From positions 186,001 to 250,000 of the forward strand of contig NW_026611614.1 of NCBI RefSeq assembly GCF_028009165.1: DNA of 64,000 bases, read 5' to 3'. Position 1 is the stretch's first letter; each line of letters begins with the position of its first letter. The DNA comes from Akanthomyces muscarius (Eukaryota; Ascomycota; Sordariomycetes; Hypocreales; Cordycipitaceae). A program made the position numbers and the translations under genes. The notes beneath the pieces are model-generated. The model was not told where the DNA came from. It worked only from the letters and a program-made list of their open reading frames with translations, and ran no database searches. Shown here one piece after another: positions 32,401 to 44,871 of the stretch.

Positions 32401-33305
32401 TAGGGCAGGGTAGTGAGTTTGGCTGGGTAGGCGGCGATGGCAAGCGGGTGTTGAAAGCTATGGAGGAACGAAAGAAGAACCGCAAGGAAGCTGTAGCTGC
32501 TTCCGTGAAAGAATTATTTCTGTGCCTAGTCCCCTGTTGACGACATCGCGGCACTGAAGGTTACGGAGTGCTTCCGTGGCAGGTCTTGCGCTCCCGTCAT
32601 CGATGAAGCCAGAGAGGTCTACATGGTCACAGGATTACACATGGCCTGAGACCGAACGGATCGAACGCGGAGCAAGGGCGTAACCTGAGACTATGCCTGG
32701 AGTTTCTAAGGCGGAGTGTCATAGCACGTGTTCCAGCTGCGGAGGATCTCACGTCGGCGCATCATCTACAGACGACGACTTAGTGTATTTTGGTGTTTGA
32801 ATATCAGAACGGCATGTCAATGGTTTAATAGACGTCGTATTTTACAGCTCAATCATCGTAAATTGTCTCACTTTTCGTGTCCTTCCAGTGATTAGAGGAC
32901 CATAATATATGTAGTTATAGATGACCGTCACAGCGATTATACTGTAATCTAAGACTGAAACCGATCTTTCGACTTCTTTATGTTCGTATCGACAGGACGA
33001 AGTTACGTAAGTAGAAAAAGCGGTAGGCGTATTAACTAAACGGAAGCCCAAAGTGTTATAATAATCTAGTTATGTTCAACCCACTCTATGTATCATCCCA
33101 TCAAAACCTTATCTTAAATTCGAGATTTGAACAATATTGATTTCAATTGAATGAATGAATGGATGAATGAATGTAGGCATTAAGTCATCTCATTCGACAT
33201 GCGGCATTAGGAGTGGAGGCAGCTTCCCGTGCTAGGTGGCATGGCTTAGCAACCAAGAATACCTGTTGACCACAGCACGGTTTTGAATCCCGTTCACCAC
33301 ACGCT
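32401..33305. other. AT-rich gap with GAAT simple repeat
   Basis: No gene recognised. A (GAAT)n-type tract lies at about 33148-33173. A short tRNA-like stretch at 33236-33300 immediately precedes the repeated module but does not fold as a complete tRNA. Confidence 0.35.
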
Positions 33306-33751
33306 AATATATGAAAATCGCGGGAAAGCGGAGTATCAGCTCATATGACACTCTCTACCAGCTCTGCCATATAGTTAAGGAGCTGCTTAGGTTTCATCTC
33401 GATATTGAACCTATCGACTGGTTGCGACAGCGGCTCTACGAGTTGGTTAAAGAGCAGGGTCTAAGCTTTAATCTTTCCAGAACCATTCGCGGCTTCTATC
33501 ACGATCCCAGGCTCGCAGTGTTGCGAGCTGAGTCTGGATTTATGCGCATTGGTAGCTTTAACTCGGCCAAAAACTCAGCGCCTCGTGATCTTGCGAATTT
33601 CGATTGGCCGTTGGTCAGAATTTCCAGGAGAGATAGAAACAAAGCTCGGCAAAGTTGCCCCGTCAGAAACAGCAACCTTCAGAAACGTCGAGTCTGCCTA
33701 TTCGCGGGCTATATTCGAAAAGGGAAAAGTGGACGATATAGAAACTATTAA
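33306..33751 (+). pseudogene. Repeated module, copy 2: unknown domain
   Basis: Counterpart of the module at 24586. The frame starts MKIAGKRSISSYDTLYQLCH and continues PIDWLRQRLYELVKEQGLSF and RTIRGFYHDPRLAVLRAESG. It then diverges and reads LANFDWPLVRI, corresponding to AAKFD-stop-QLVRI in copy 1. Here the Trp codon TGG is intact where copy 1 has TAG, so copy 2 is closer to the ancestral sequence at that point. The frame ends at a TAA near 33751. Confidence 0.65.
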
Positions 33752-33799
33752 AGCTCGGAAAGCATCTTATGGGGTGAAAGGAGCATCGACAGATATCAC

Positions 33800-34385
33800 C
33801 AAGAATTCCATTCATTGCCGACTGAGCTGGGGTTAATGATCGCGGATGAACTTGATGAAACCATGTTTACAAATATTGTCCGATGGAACTCCCCTTTTGA
33901 CCTCTTACGCTACAGTGATGCGAAGCATAGACACGCACCCGCCTGGAGAACTGTCGTGCGCAAGGATAGAGATTTCTCAAAGTTGCTAGCTCTAGCAGAG
34001 CTAGACAAGAATGACTTTCCTCGCAGGCGTTGGAGTCCGTTCTCTATATAACGCAGATAGCAGGGTCCACTATGATGATCAGTCCGTTATCCTGTCTCGG
34101 GCTTCCGAGGCAGACTCCAAGCTTATCAACTAAAAGAAACTTTACCATGGCAGATATGCCACGCTCTTTAACCCGATGATCCAGTTGATTTTGCAGCAGC
34201 CCAACGACGGCAGGTGGGTACAGACCGTGAAGCGCGACACATATATGGAGAATAAGTATGGAAAACTCGCAGTTCCAATTCTGTACCTCAAAGCAATAAG
34301 TGCTTACTCGAAGAAACTGAAGTTGTGTACGGCCCCGGAGATGGTAGGTATTCCTTTACAGTACAAGGGGCGACTATCTGCATAG
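33800..34385 (+). pseudogene. Relic of unknown protein inside module copy 2
   Basis: Segments ITKNSIHCRLSWG (or, in the next frame, FHSLPTELGLMIADELDETM), then FTNIVRWNSPFDLLRYSD, APAWRTVVRKDRDFSKLLAL, a stop, and MIQLILQQPNDGRWVQTVKR and YGKLAVPILYLKAI. The LPTELGLMIADELD stretch looks like the start of an F-box-type helix pair, but this is weak. Copy 1 has no counterpart. Confidence 0.3.
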
Positions 34386-34894
34386 ATAATCTCTGTCACT
34401 TTGGCACACTATGGCATAAAAGGTGTAATACTCAGAATAGGACAAGCATAGAAGAGCTCAAGCAATTGATTAATACAGGTTAAAGTAAAGTAATGATCGG
34501 AAGATTCTCCTTTGGAAACCCACTGCATCTATTAGGCGGACACCATTGTACTATCCTAGCCTGCAAATGAAGCTGACAGCATTTATATTCGTTTTACGAG
34601 CTTATCCTTAAGTCTGCTAAGAAAGATGATATTGATAGCCCTCGACAAACAGAAAAAAGAGGAGACGTCGCGAATAGCTTCAGCATGATTGAGTCTCAGG
34701 CGGTGTCTCAGCTTCAATCCGGCTCTATGCTACAATTGGAGGGCGTTCGTAGTCGTACGCAGCAGGCGCTCGGATGCGCTCCACGCAGATGAAAGCCTGC
34801 TAGAGCGATATCGGAAGTAGAGCCATGTTAGTCGAATGCATAAGCCAGCCCTCACGTGGTGAGCTCAGCTATATAAGAGCCTCCCCCTCCCCTC

Positions 34895-35960
34895 TTGTTG
34901 GACGGAATGCATTTTCCTCCTTACATATTCAGACACTCTGCGATAGTATACCAACTGATGCCAAGACGTCCCGGCTCTACCTGTGCGGCCGGTGACCTGC
35001 CGAAGATGCTGGAGCCTCGTCTCGGCATGGGAGAGGAGAGTAAAGTGCGTCTTGGACGCGATCACCTAACGGATGTCATAGTATAAGTAGCGAAGGCAAG
35101 CAATATTGTTATCTTAGTAGGGGCGGGAATTAGCACGAAAGCTGGAATTAAGGTTCCTTATATATCCTATTACTGATGCTATGATACAGACTAGACTAGG
35201 ACTATTACTCGGATGGTGGCCGCTATGTAAATGGAAATCCCTTTCAGCGGTCTTCCCTCCGAACGGACGACGACAGACAAAAGTTCATAGAACACGCTGT
35301 CTCTCTTCGTGATGCCGTACTGAAGAGTAAGCCGATGAAAACGCACAAGTCTTTTCTCCAATTACGGAATATGGGAAAGTTGCTACGCCTTTATAGCCAG
35401 AACGTGGACGGTCTTGAGGCTGAGGCAGGACTGAGCACTAACATGACTGCTCAGTCGATTAGCCCCCCGACGTGCATTCTCTTACACGGCGCTATTAGAA
35501 TTTTGAGATGCGAACTTTGCTGCTCGACATTCAATTAGAAAGAATACGAACAGGAGAACATCAGGCTATCTTTAGATGCCGGCACAGAATTCAGCTGCCG
35601 CCACTGTTAGGAGAGATGCAGGGAAAGGACCGATCGCGGCTAACGCAAAATTGCCATCGGCCAACTCTATCTGAGCGTCATATGTTCTGACGACGAACAC
35701 CCTCAGGGGGAAGAAATTGAAGATATTATCGCGGAAGATGAGATCAAGGCCGACATGCTTATTATTCTTGGAACAAGCCTGGCATTCAGTTGCCCGAGGA
35801 AATTGGCCCGGCGGCTCGCCATTTCGGTGCGCGAAAGGCAGGGCAAGGTTATATATGTCAACAAGACGGGGCCACCGTCGGGTATTTTGTAATTTGTTGA
35901 CTACTGGATCAAGTCGAAATGTGATGCATGGTCCAAGGAACTACAGCGAGGAATGTCTTG
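34895..35960 (+). pseudogene. Sirtuin (Hst3/Hst4-like NAD-dependent deacetylase) relic, copy 2
   Basis: The order of motifs is that of a class I fungal sirtuin: NNIVILVGAGISTKAGI (NAD site), NPFQRSSL, KSKPMKTHKSFLQLRNMGKL, RLYSQNVDGLE, LHGAIRILRCELC (catalytic His and first Zn pair) and FSCRHC (second Zn pair). Then IAIGQLYLSVICSDDEHPQG, ADMLIILGTSLAF, GKVIYVNKTGPPSG and VDYWIKSKCDAWSKELQRGM follow. Several stops and frameshifts break it. Hst3/4 relatives remove H3K56 acetylation and affect silencing and genome stability; this copy cannot. It is much more complete than the copy at 25.3 kb. Confidence 0.75.
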
Positions 35961-38063
35961 AAATATCGGAGGGAAGCAGCACTGTTGAAAGTAGTGAGGG
36001 CATATAAGCACATAGCACAAAGGAGATAGATAGAATCTTGGTATAATGTACGGCTCCCTTTTTATAGCAGTTATTCTTTCCTTCACAGTGGACTCTCTGC
36101 CTCGTTGTTGTCGAGATGCTGCGGTCAACGTGACGAGGACTGATGCCTTTTGCACGCAGAGTAGGCGGCCCACAGTTGGTCTGGCGGCCTCATGTAAGCT
36201 CGTCTTTCACGGTGCCGCTGTGAGCAAGAATCTCACAACCGCATCGGAACGAAGAATCGTACATAGGTTGCTGTGATAATCTTAGTTTTTGTGCAAAATC
36301 GGTGCGTGTGGTGCGATGGGTGGGCTGTGTCGAGCGAAGCTAGAATGCAGGATAGTTTTTAACTTGGCTGCTATTCCATGCGGACTTTAAACATGCTGGC
36401 AGGATAACATCCGCTTGATCGCCGTAACACACGAAAGAGCTTCACTCCTATCGCTGGCTTGATTGTGAAATTGATTGTCAGGCTCTCCATCGTTTAGGCA
36501 GAGAATGCTTTGAAAACATCTACACGAGTTCGAACCTTGACACCGGAAATTCGCCAGTAAATCTTGTTCCTGCTAACCGCGGCAGGATCAATATAGGGCG
36601 AAAAATAATGCAGGCGGAGAAAACTTTGCTGAGATACGGTGGCAGAATAAAGATCTGCATATATTTTCAAGTGTTACGTGTGAGTACTGCTTCTCATGTC
36701 AATTGAGGAACTCTGATGCAGTGGATGCCAACACGTCTGCATCATGCACGATTCCTTATTTCTCAATGGGGAATAGAACCCAATGCCGGCACAGCTAACC
36801 CAGTCACGGCAAATTCGTTCACAAAAGGCCGAATATCGCTGCTCTATATCTTGAAGCGCCTCTGCCTTACATAATCTCGCCAACAAAGTTCAATAAGCCT
36901 AGCCGTCCACTGCTCCGCATCAAATTGCAGGAGATTTGCTTTGCTGGATGTGGCTGCGATATCATCAGCGGCTTGTAGTGTACTCTCGTCAGTGTCCTGC
37001 AACAGTACCAGACTACGGTAAGAGGTTCTTTACAGTCTATATAGTAAGGCTTACTATATCGAAGAAGGTGTATGAATCCCATTACATATTATCTGCTCCT
37101 GGAGTAGACCTTGTTCGAGGCGCACATTTGAGGTTCTGTCACGTATCTACGTCTATCTGGCAACTCCAGCCAAGAGTGGCCAACGGTGGCGTTCGGCGGG
37201 GCGTATCGCCTCTAATGCCCACGCTTGTCTCTTGCGCTGTGAGAGAGCGCGCGGTTTGATGTCACATTCGCGAATATGAGGCTTACAGACAATTGAGAAT
37301 CCATCAGGTAAGGTATGACTGCTCATGCGTATGCAGAATATGGCAGATCGGTATACGACCGACTTGGACGCCAAATGGCCGCCAACATATGTCCTGTAAC
37401 GCATAATTGTTGATACGGTCCGACGACAGTGGCCATATATTTCGGCATAATTATCAAAGAATTTACCTCGCCGAAAACAAACAGAGCTGGTGTCTCTCTC
37501 AAAGGCTCCATGCTTTATAAAATTGAGCTGGCTGATGGCGTTGCCTATTTTTGCCTATTTTTGCAGACCTGCTATAAGCGCTTAGGCACAATTGTCCATC
37601 TTCCATGCTGTTTTAGCAGACGCTGTAGCAGATGTTTTAGCTTCCCTAGCCGCCTCACAGTTCTCATCTTCTATAATAAACGCAATACCTACGCGCACTA
37701 GCCCGGCTGTCTGAAGTCTGCCAAGCTCGCATGTAGCAAGTTAATTGCCCTTTACGGCCTATACGCACTGCCTCGCGAAGAAGCATGCCGCTGTCAGCCA
37801 TCAGCCGCAGAGAGTATACAACGAGCCCGTTGGAATACGTGTTCCCTAATAGAATGCCTGTGGAAGCGCAACGATCTTAGCATATTTTAGCCCTCTATGC
37901 GGATATAATAGTATATTAGATAGAGTTTATTTAATTCATGTTTGGCTGCCCTGGCAACGCTGCGTAAGAATCACGCGCACAGGGAAAAAACATACATGCA
38001 ATTATCAACAAAAATATACATACAAGTGATCCTCCAAGCTCCTCTCCTTCAGTGGCACAACGT
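35961..38063. other. Gene-poor tract, unassigned fragments
   Basis: Downstream of the sirtuin, a block ending GCGGCCTCATGTAAGC near 36187 has a weak counterpart near 25981, so the duplication may extend this far. Minus-strand segments around 36890-36680 (LCKAEALQDIEQRYSAFCER, WVSCAGIGFYSP) look protein-like but are unassigned. A short TTTGCCTATT direct repeat lies at about 37541-37563. I recognise no intact gene. Confidence 0.3.
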
Positions 38064-41000
38064 CTACCTGACGAGCTGGGCTCGGCCCGCGTTCATCTTT
38101 ATGATAGAATCGGTGCTATTCAGAGCTGTTGCTCGGTGAGAAATGACCACTTTAGTACATCCAGCAAATGCGGTGCTAAGGATGGTGACGATCCGAGCTT
38201 CTGTCTCCTCATCCAGGCTCGATGTTGGCTCGTCCATCAAAACAATCTTTGTTCTCATTGTTTGATGGTGCAACATGGCGCGCGCAAACTGAAACAGCTG
38301 ACGCTGCCCCCCCGAAAGCCTCATATCTTTCATCCGAGCTGTCAAGCCTCCACGTGCGCTAATGATACCCCAGAGCCCAACCCTGTGCAGCATAGCCTCA
38401 CACATAGCATTGGTTACAATGCACGTAGGCGGGCGCAGCGAAGCGTCGAATGGGTCGAGATTGAATTTCACCGAACCGAGCAAGTATATACCACCCTGCG
38501 TGATAGTGGTAACCTGTGAACGTAGGAAGTCCGGGCAGACTGTGCGAATTTCGCGGTTGTCAATGCAAATTGTTCCCTTGTAGTTGATCAGATTGAGAAC
38601 GCTCAGTAATATTGTCGTCTTGCCACTGGAGAAAATGGTAAGCAGAGGACACCACAAGAGCAGAATAGGCTGCAGAGAATAATCAATATACCTTCCAGTT
38701 CGACCAGTAATACCAAGTCCGCCCAGACCAGGCTGAATAGTGACAGTGAGATTGTCGATCTGAGCAGCTTGGGTTGGCTCTTGGTTTCTAGAGGAAATGA
38801 TAGTAGTTAGTAATATATAATATTGAACATTGGCAGCGCCACTTACCCATAAACTGCGGACACACAATTTAGCTCTAAAACACCTTGGGGAGGCCAACTT
38901 GCGGACACCGGCCCCTTGTCATCTTTATATTTCTCCTTGGGAGCTGCTTCGGAGTAAGCGCGAATGCGTGCAACAGCCCCGAAGGCTGTCTCCATAGCCA
39001 CAGACGATTTCACCCATTCCCCAACAGTGTTGCTGAATCCAATCAGGCTGAGAAATGCTAAGCCCATAGAGTTGGCCGAGGCTGTGTTCGAGAATTTCAC
39101 CGCGAACGTGACTACAAGAATCGCCGCGCCAGCAGTGGAGAGGTCGAGTACACACTCAAGCCATTGCTGGACGCAGTATAGTAGGTAGAACGGTCGTTGT
39201 GCAATGTCCAACAAAGCGAAGAACTCATTCATAACCTCCCCTTGCCAGCAGAACGCACGGATATGCGTGATGCCGGCGGCGCTCTCAATAAGGTGACGAA
39301 CTAATATTTTCGTGGTGTCGAGTTCTAAAGCGCGAAGCTGTCGAGATGTTGACAAGTAAAATTGCTGAACGGCAATAATGAGCAAGCTGAAGAATGGGAT
39401 AATCGGTGCTGCATAAGAAGCTCCAGAGCTGATAATGGCAATATCCATCACAACTGTGTAAGCGCCTAAGAGATAGTCCCAGGTCAATTTCGACTTTTTT
39501 GTCTCATATCAAGACGGCACAACTTACGCCATACAGTAGGCAGAATCAGGCCCGGGATTCTCTGTGTTGCCAAATTCATGTCGGAACTAAATCTATTCAA
39601 GATAGACCCGATGTCTTCCTCTGCGAGGAACGTGAAAGTCGCCCCCAAGGTAGCATCGACAAGATTGTCGTGCAACTTAGTGATCGTTGGGGTGTTGATA
39701 AACCAGAAAAAAAACCTTGCGCCTCAATAAGCCACTATACTTCAGGAAAACGGACGTCGAGTACTCACGCAGCATTCGCAACATTAAGTATCGGGTGTGC
39801 AAGACAAACCAGCGCATACCCAATGTAGTACCGATAGTCAGTGGGATTTGTCTCAAGCCATATCCGAATATAAACATCTGTACGTGTGAGCGAAACCTTG
39901 CGTATCTAACCAACGGACAAGGGACGACTTACTCGGCATTGTTTCGGAGGCCGAGGCGAAGCCGTTGAGTACCAACCAAATGATAACAGCGACAATGCCT
40001 GCCGGTTGCAGGAAATACTTATAAACAGAGAAACTGCTGTATTTCTTGGATGTACCTTCTTGCTGATTGTCAGCGTCATTGCCAGTAGCCGACACGACTT
40101 CAGGTGGTTCAACAGACGCCACAGAAATTGCATCGGTTTCAGCGGAAGAGACCACTCCAGCTCGATGGTTTCTCGCCAGCTCTTCTAGCTCCGCGTCTAC
40201 CTGTTCTTGCGTTAGTTGCACGACAAAGCCATTAGATTGAACGCGATAGATAGTATTGGCGTCCACTAGATGCTGCTCTGCAGTTTTTGATCACACATTA
40301 GCCTCATCGAATCTCGCGTTTGGCCGCTCTTACACGTTTCCATTATTTCAGGAACAGGTTGAACTGGAAATGACGGTTCACGTACTCATGCTTGTGGTCA
40401 TAACCAACGATCTTCCATCGAGTGTGGCGTGCCCGTCCACAAAGAGCCGGAGGCGAATCACTGAGGCGGTCTCCAGATCCAGCGAGCTGAATGGATCGTC
40501 CAATATCGTCACGATTGCTTCGACGTACAGGGCACGGGCAATAGACTGTCAGAGAGGTTAGCATTAAATGACTATACCAGATACCATCAAATTAGTTACT
40601 AACAATTCTTTGTTTCTGCCCACCACTGAGCTGACAACCTCCACTGCCAACCACAGTTTCGTCCCCGTCGGGGAGTTGCTCGAAATCAATACCCAGGTCG
40701 CAAATATGTACAACCCGTGTATAAAGAACCGCATCATAGGCTTTATGTCCAATGATGTTGAGACGAATTGTCGTGTTCAGTAGCCAGTGTTTCTGCCCCG
40801 CGAAGGCAATCGAGCGTGTTGAGAGCGTTGCAGTACCGTTTCTCAACGGCATTTCGCCAAGCATCACATTTAACAGTGTCGACTTGCCACATCCAACAGT
40901 GCCGTCAATCATGGTGATCTCACCAGATCGTATAACAACTGAGGCATTGCGCAAAATAGTGCCAGTGAGGTCCAGTGTGACATTGACACCTTGAAGGTGG

Positions 41001-42931
41001 ATGAGATCCTCCCGTGGCCGCGCGGATCTCGAATTTGAGGAGCAACGGGAACCTTGGTGAACGGATGCACGGGTACGTCGAGGGTCTTGCAACTCTTCTT
41101 GCGTAAGGTAGCTTTGGATACGAGAAAGGCATGCAAAGCTAGCAGACCATCCCGGAAGCAATATAATGAAATTCGTAAGAGGATCAGTGAGCAGTGTCAC
41201 CACGGCAAGAATGGCATAGAAGCGAGCCGTTGACGTAGTCTCTAAGGTCTTGGTCCAAAACAAACCCCCAGCTACAACAGCAGCTGGCGTCATAGCGTCC
41301 GCAAATGCGCCTTTTAGCAGTTAGCATGTTGCCTTAGGGCGAGAGTGTAGCTTTCACATACCGAGGCCAAATGAGATACAGTTTGCTTGTCTGGTGTGCA
41401 GAGATGCCTCTATTTCTTTCGCTCTCAGGCTTTTCAGATACTTTCCCATGGATGGTGCGAGGCCTGTCATTTTGATGTCCTTTATCTGCGCCAGTATATT
41501 GGATGTAGCAGCCACGCGATCGTGGATACGTTCATTCCATGTCTTCCGTGTGAGGCTTATTTGCTTGGCTATCCGCCTGGATAGTATGGTCGCGACTGTA
41601 TACACTGTCAGTTGAGAGTTGGTTTCATCATTTCTTCGAGAGGACGTACTAAGGGTGCATAGAACGGCCAGAGCACTAGCGGCACCGACAAACAGAGTAA
41701 GTACTGCGGTGCCGAAAGCCACCTCAAGGATCATGGCCACGACATCATACAACAGTGAGATGACTGCTTCAATGGCAGGAATATCAGTGGTTATCAATGT
41801 GACCGTGGCAGAATCTTCGGATTCTGCTACGCCCAACCGAAGAGATTTGTCATATACCGCTGATGCCAGAGCTCCTCGAATGCAGACCATGATTTGGTTT
41901 TTGATGTGACTGAACCACGTTCTTGATATCTTGACTGAGTTAGAACAAGGCCGGAATAGGGCCAATGCGTTGAAGTTACTTACTGCTTTGCCGCAGAAGA
42001 TGAGTGCGGCCGCCAGAACAAGCGATGTTGCTTCTTGCTCCTTCGATATGTGATCAGGCTGCGTCATCTCGCTCGAGGAATAGCTGACTACATCTTGCAA
42101 GAGAAACGGTTGGGCAAAGATGAAGCCGACAAGAAAGAGACGTGGAAGCATAACGAAAATGAAAGGCCACGGCATAGAGAAAATAAGAGCTCGGAGAAGA
42201 GCATGCTTCGAAGTTTGGTTTTGCTTCTCCCAAGATACTTTCAGCTTCTGGTATAAATGCTTTGAGTCGAATTGCTCTCCAATATCAGACAAGTCACCAT
42301 TATGGATGATATGGCGAAAGCCGAAGAGAAGAAGTGGATTTATCCAGAAAAACGTAGCTCTGTTCCAGAAGCCTGCTGTAATTTCGCGACCGAGCAGGTT
42401 TCGATTCTCGGCGATAATGAGGGATCGCTTTGGGGTTTCCTCCAAGACGAGCAGAAGAAATTTGAGGGCCGGGAGGAAGCAAGTGAGACAAGCAATTGTG
42501 TCTAAACCCGTCCTGTGATAGTACGTGTAGATGGTTGCTAAATCGAGTAGTAGCGTCACATTCAGGTACGAAGCAAGAAAAATGACAGGTTGAAGGAAAT
42601 ACGCATGAGAGGCGTAGGTAATGATGACAACTCCAATGGAGCCTAGAAAGTAAAGGATGGCGGCTGCTTCTGCGACCCTCGAGTCCAAGGGGGATTTGAA
42701 CCAAAATATCACGCTTGCTAGTTGGACAGCAGCCATGCCAACTGCAACTGTAGCCTTGGCCCATAGAAGCCAGCCCGGTCGCACAAGGCGCTGGCAAGTA
42801 AGGATCTTGTGCACGTAGAAGGGCAAAGTGAATATGAGAATCAAGGAGGGCACGATTTCAAATATGGTATGCTCAAAGAGAAGCGTGAAATCGAAATGGC
42901 CCAACAGCCGAGGACCGAATGTGCTGTCCAT
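38064..42931 (-). CDS. Full-length ABC-C (MRP-type) transporter, ten exons, 1433 aa
   Basis: Exons: 42931-41984, 41929-41362, 41310-40604, 40545-40386, 40277-39933, 39877-39769, 39715-39528, 39465-38847, 38787-38692, 38625-38064. Introns are 51-108 bp, and every junction keeps frame (4302 nt in total). An N-terminal TMD0 (FTLLFEHTIFEIVPSLILIF) precedes the first core domain (NRATFFWINPLLLFGF). NBD1 has GTVGCGKST, LSGGQKQR and IVTILDDPFSSLD. The second core has NVYIRIWLETNPTDYRYYIG and ILNRFSSDMNLATQRIP. NBD2 has GRTGSGKTT rebuilt across an intron, LSGGQRQLFQFARAML, IVLMDEPTSSLDEE and VVISHRATA. All ATPase residues are present, so it is probably functional. MRP pumps export metabolites, conjugates or toxins; the substrate is unknown. 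ATG 42931 (MDSTFGPRLLG) is chosen over the longer open frame. Confidence 0.9.
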
Positions 42932-44646
42932 GTCTGCGTTGGCGCGCTGTGCACGGCCAATCTCACCACGGCTGAATAAAGCAACTGGCAAAAGAGGAGA
43001 GTGGGAAGAGAAGCAAAGCAACGGAAGCAGTGATAGACGGTTTGGTGTAGGTGTTATAGTTGCCCGGCGATGGGGCGGGGGGAAATCGAGTTGTGGAAGC
43101 GGAAAAAACAGAATGCCTCTCAGAAGCAACAATGACAGAGCCAACAAAATCTCCAGGTAGCATTCTGGTGTGGAGATGAAGACGATTGGGCACGGCGTCC
43201 CCTGCTAGTTGCTGCTGATCTCTACATACTCGGTAATGTCAGAAGCCAAGGATCATTGATACATGAAGAAGCAGAAATCGTGAACCGGTGCTCTCTACAA
43301 GTATCATACTGCTCCTCGTGAAAACAGCCTCGCGGCCGAAGGTCTCCAGCAGACAGTAGACCAGGCGCACTTGAACGCGATAAAAGGAAAGAAAGGCGGC
43401 AGGCGCCCGACATTTGCTGGCTCAGCGATCCTGAGGGCCTGGCTTCCTCGGATGCAAGCCGTCCTAGCCCAGAACCGTGGGGCAATCTCGCAACCGCGGG
43501 GTATTCTCACATTTGTCAATGCATCTGGCAAGAGGCGGGCCGAGTCGCCAGCCAAGCCGGGCAGCGCTGGCTGGGGAGCCATCCCCTATTGGCAAGGACT
43601 AATCTGTACTGGGCAGTCATAAATCAGGCTGGCAGTACCAGTACGTATACAAGTAACCGCACCTCGGAGATGTGTCCCACTCGAGAAATGACGCCCGCTC
43701 CCGGCCCAACATCTTGAAGTTAGCTTATCAGCAGCCACGACACAAGTGGCAAATTGGGGCGGTTCTCGGCGGGTGTGGCCCACTAGGAAGCAACGTTAAT
43801 GGCCCGACAGGGGACAGCAATGCGCTGTGGCGTTCATTAGCGTGTCTGTGTCACAAAAACCTAGGATTCGGCTGGCTGATGTAGTAAATCATCAGCAGCG
43901 GAACGAGCATGATGTGCGAGGGTGATTCCGGCTCTGCAGCTTCCATCTTGAGCAGCTTCCATCTTCGGAATAGCCGCAACGCAGACGTAGACGGCTGTCA
44001 CCTTGCAGGAACTTTTGCAAGGACGGGCAGCCTGCTGCGGGCCTCGGTGCTGCGCGGATCTTGTACCCCTGATTGAGGAGCTCCTAACGAATCTCAATCC
44101 TCCACGTCTACCAGTACATGTGCCAGAGACATGGGCAAGAGCCCAGATTCCATCCTCGGGTTCCACGGACTTGAGTGGGCTGGACGGCCAAGTCAGCGCT
44201 GATCGACAGTTTTTCCGTACGTCGTTTAGACCCTGGAGCAGCCAGTGGAAAATTCCGCGAACCAACATAATAATAATAGCCAACGTTGATCGCCAACAAC
44301 TCTTACTCTCGAAAGCACGCTAAATTCCAGGCTGTGAGTGCCCTTTTACTAGTTAATTACCAGAAGAGTGTGCATCGCGTTGTGGGCCGAGTGGACACTA
44401 ACGATAATAAACCCAGGCAAGTGCAACTACCTGCCTAATCACACCCTGGTCCCCGCGTCGCGACAGCGGGCAAAAGCACCGGCAAGTAGTCCGTCCGGCG
44501 CGACTCAGGGACTGTGGTGCAAGGCACTTGCCGGTTCACTTGTTGCCGTCCTTCTGTCCTCCTCACACACCATCGTTTCTCGTGCCATGCATGAAAATTT
44601 CGAATTTCCCAGAAAGATTTTCCAGAAGCAACACGTACGACTCAAC
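42932..44646. other. Upstream region of ABC gene, no recognised gene
   Basis: It should contain the ABC transporter promoter. A CCGCGG word lies at 43494-43499. Overlapping frames of 80-140 codons on both strands match nothing. A 10-bp inverted repeat (ACCGGCAAGT at 44478, ACTTGCCGGT at 44526) lies just before the next candidate gene. Confidence 0.3.
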
Positions 44647-44871
44647 ATGCGTCTCTGGCACTACCTTGTCATCGGCGCCGCAGCTACGACCACTGCGCTA
44701 CCAGGTATTTATAGCACAAGGAACCGTAAAGCAACTTGCTAATAGGATGGACTTCAAGCGCGCAACGCCCTTTTGAATGCAGCAAGCATGAACAGTGGTG
44801 CTGATGCCCAGTCTGCATATGAGGCTGAGATACTTGCCGCAGATAGATCACGGACTTTAGGAATTGTGTAG
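44647..44871 (+). CDS. Candidate secreted peptide, 48 aa, two exons
   Basis: Exon 1 is 44647-44704 (MRLWHYLVIGAAATTTALP, a signal-peptide-like start). The intron has donor GTATTT, branch GCTAAT and acceptor TGCAG (44778-44782). Exon 2 is 44783-44871 (SMNSGADAQSAYEAEILAAD, then RSRTLGIV). The mature part would be about 29 residues, acidic and without Cys. The donor is weak and the peptide is short, so this may be chance. The alternative is that the region is untranslated. No repeats or dibasic sites suggest a processed precursor. Confidence 0.3.

Noticed and set aside
33236..33300. tRNA-like stretch with a B-box-like GGTTTTGAATCCC and a short T-arm
   Set aside because: Only 65 nt, acceptor stem pairs at four of seven positions, and the variable loop is absent. 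At most a decayed tRNA or SINE remnant next to the repeated module.
36046..36276. Signal-peptide-like start MYGSLFIAVILSFTVDSLPR as a secreted protein
   Set aside because: It lies just past the sirtuin relic in the duplicated module, and the corresponding region of copy 1 has no such frame.
43222..44323. Frames of 80-140 codons upstream of the ABC transporter
   Set aside because: Both strands carry comparable frames, low-complexity composition, no family; treated as promoter and spacer.
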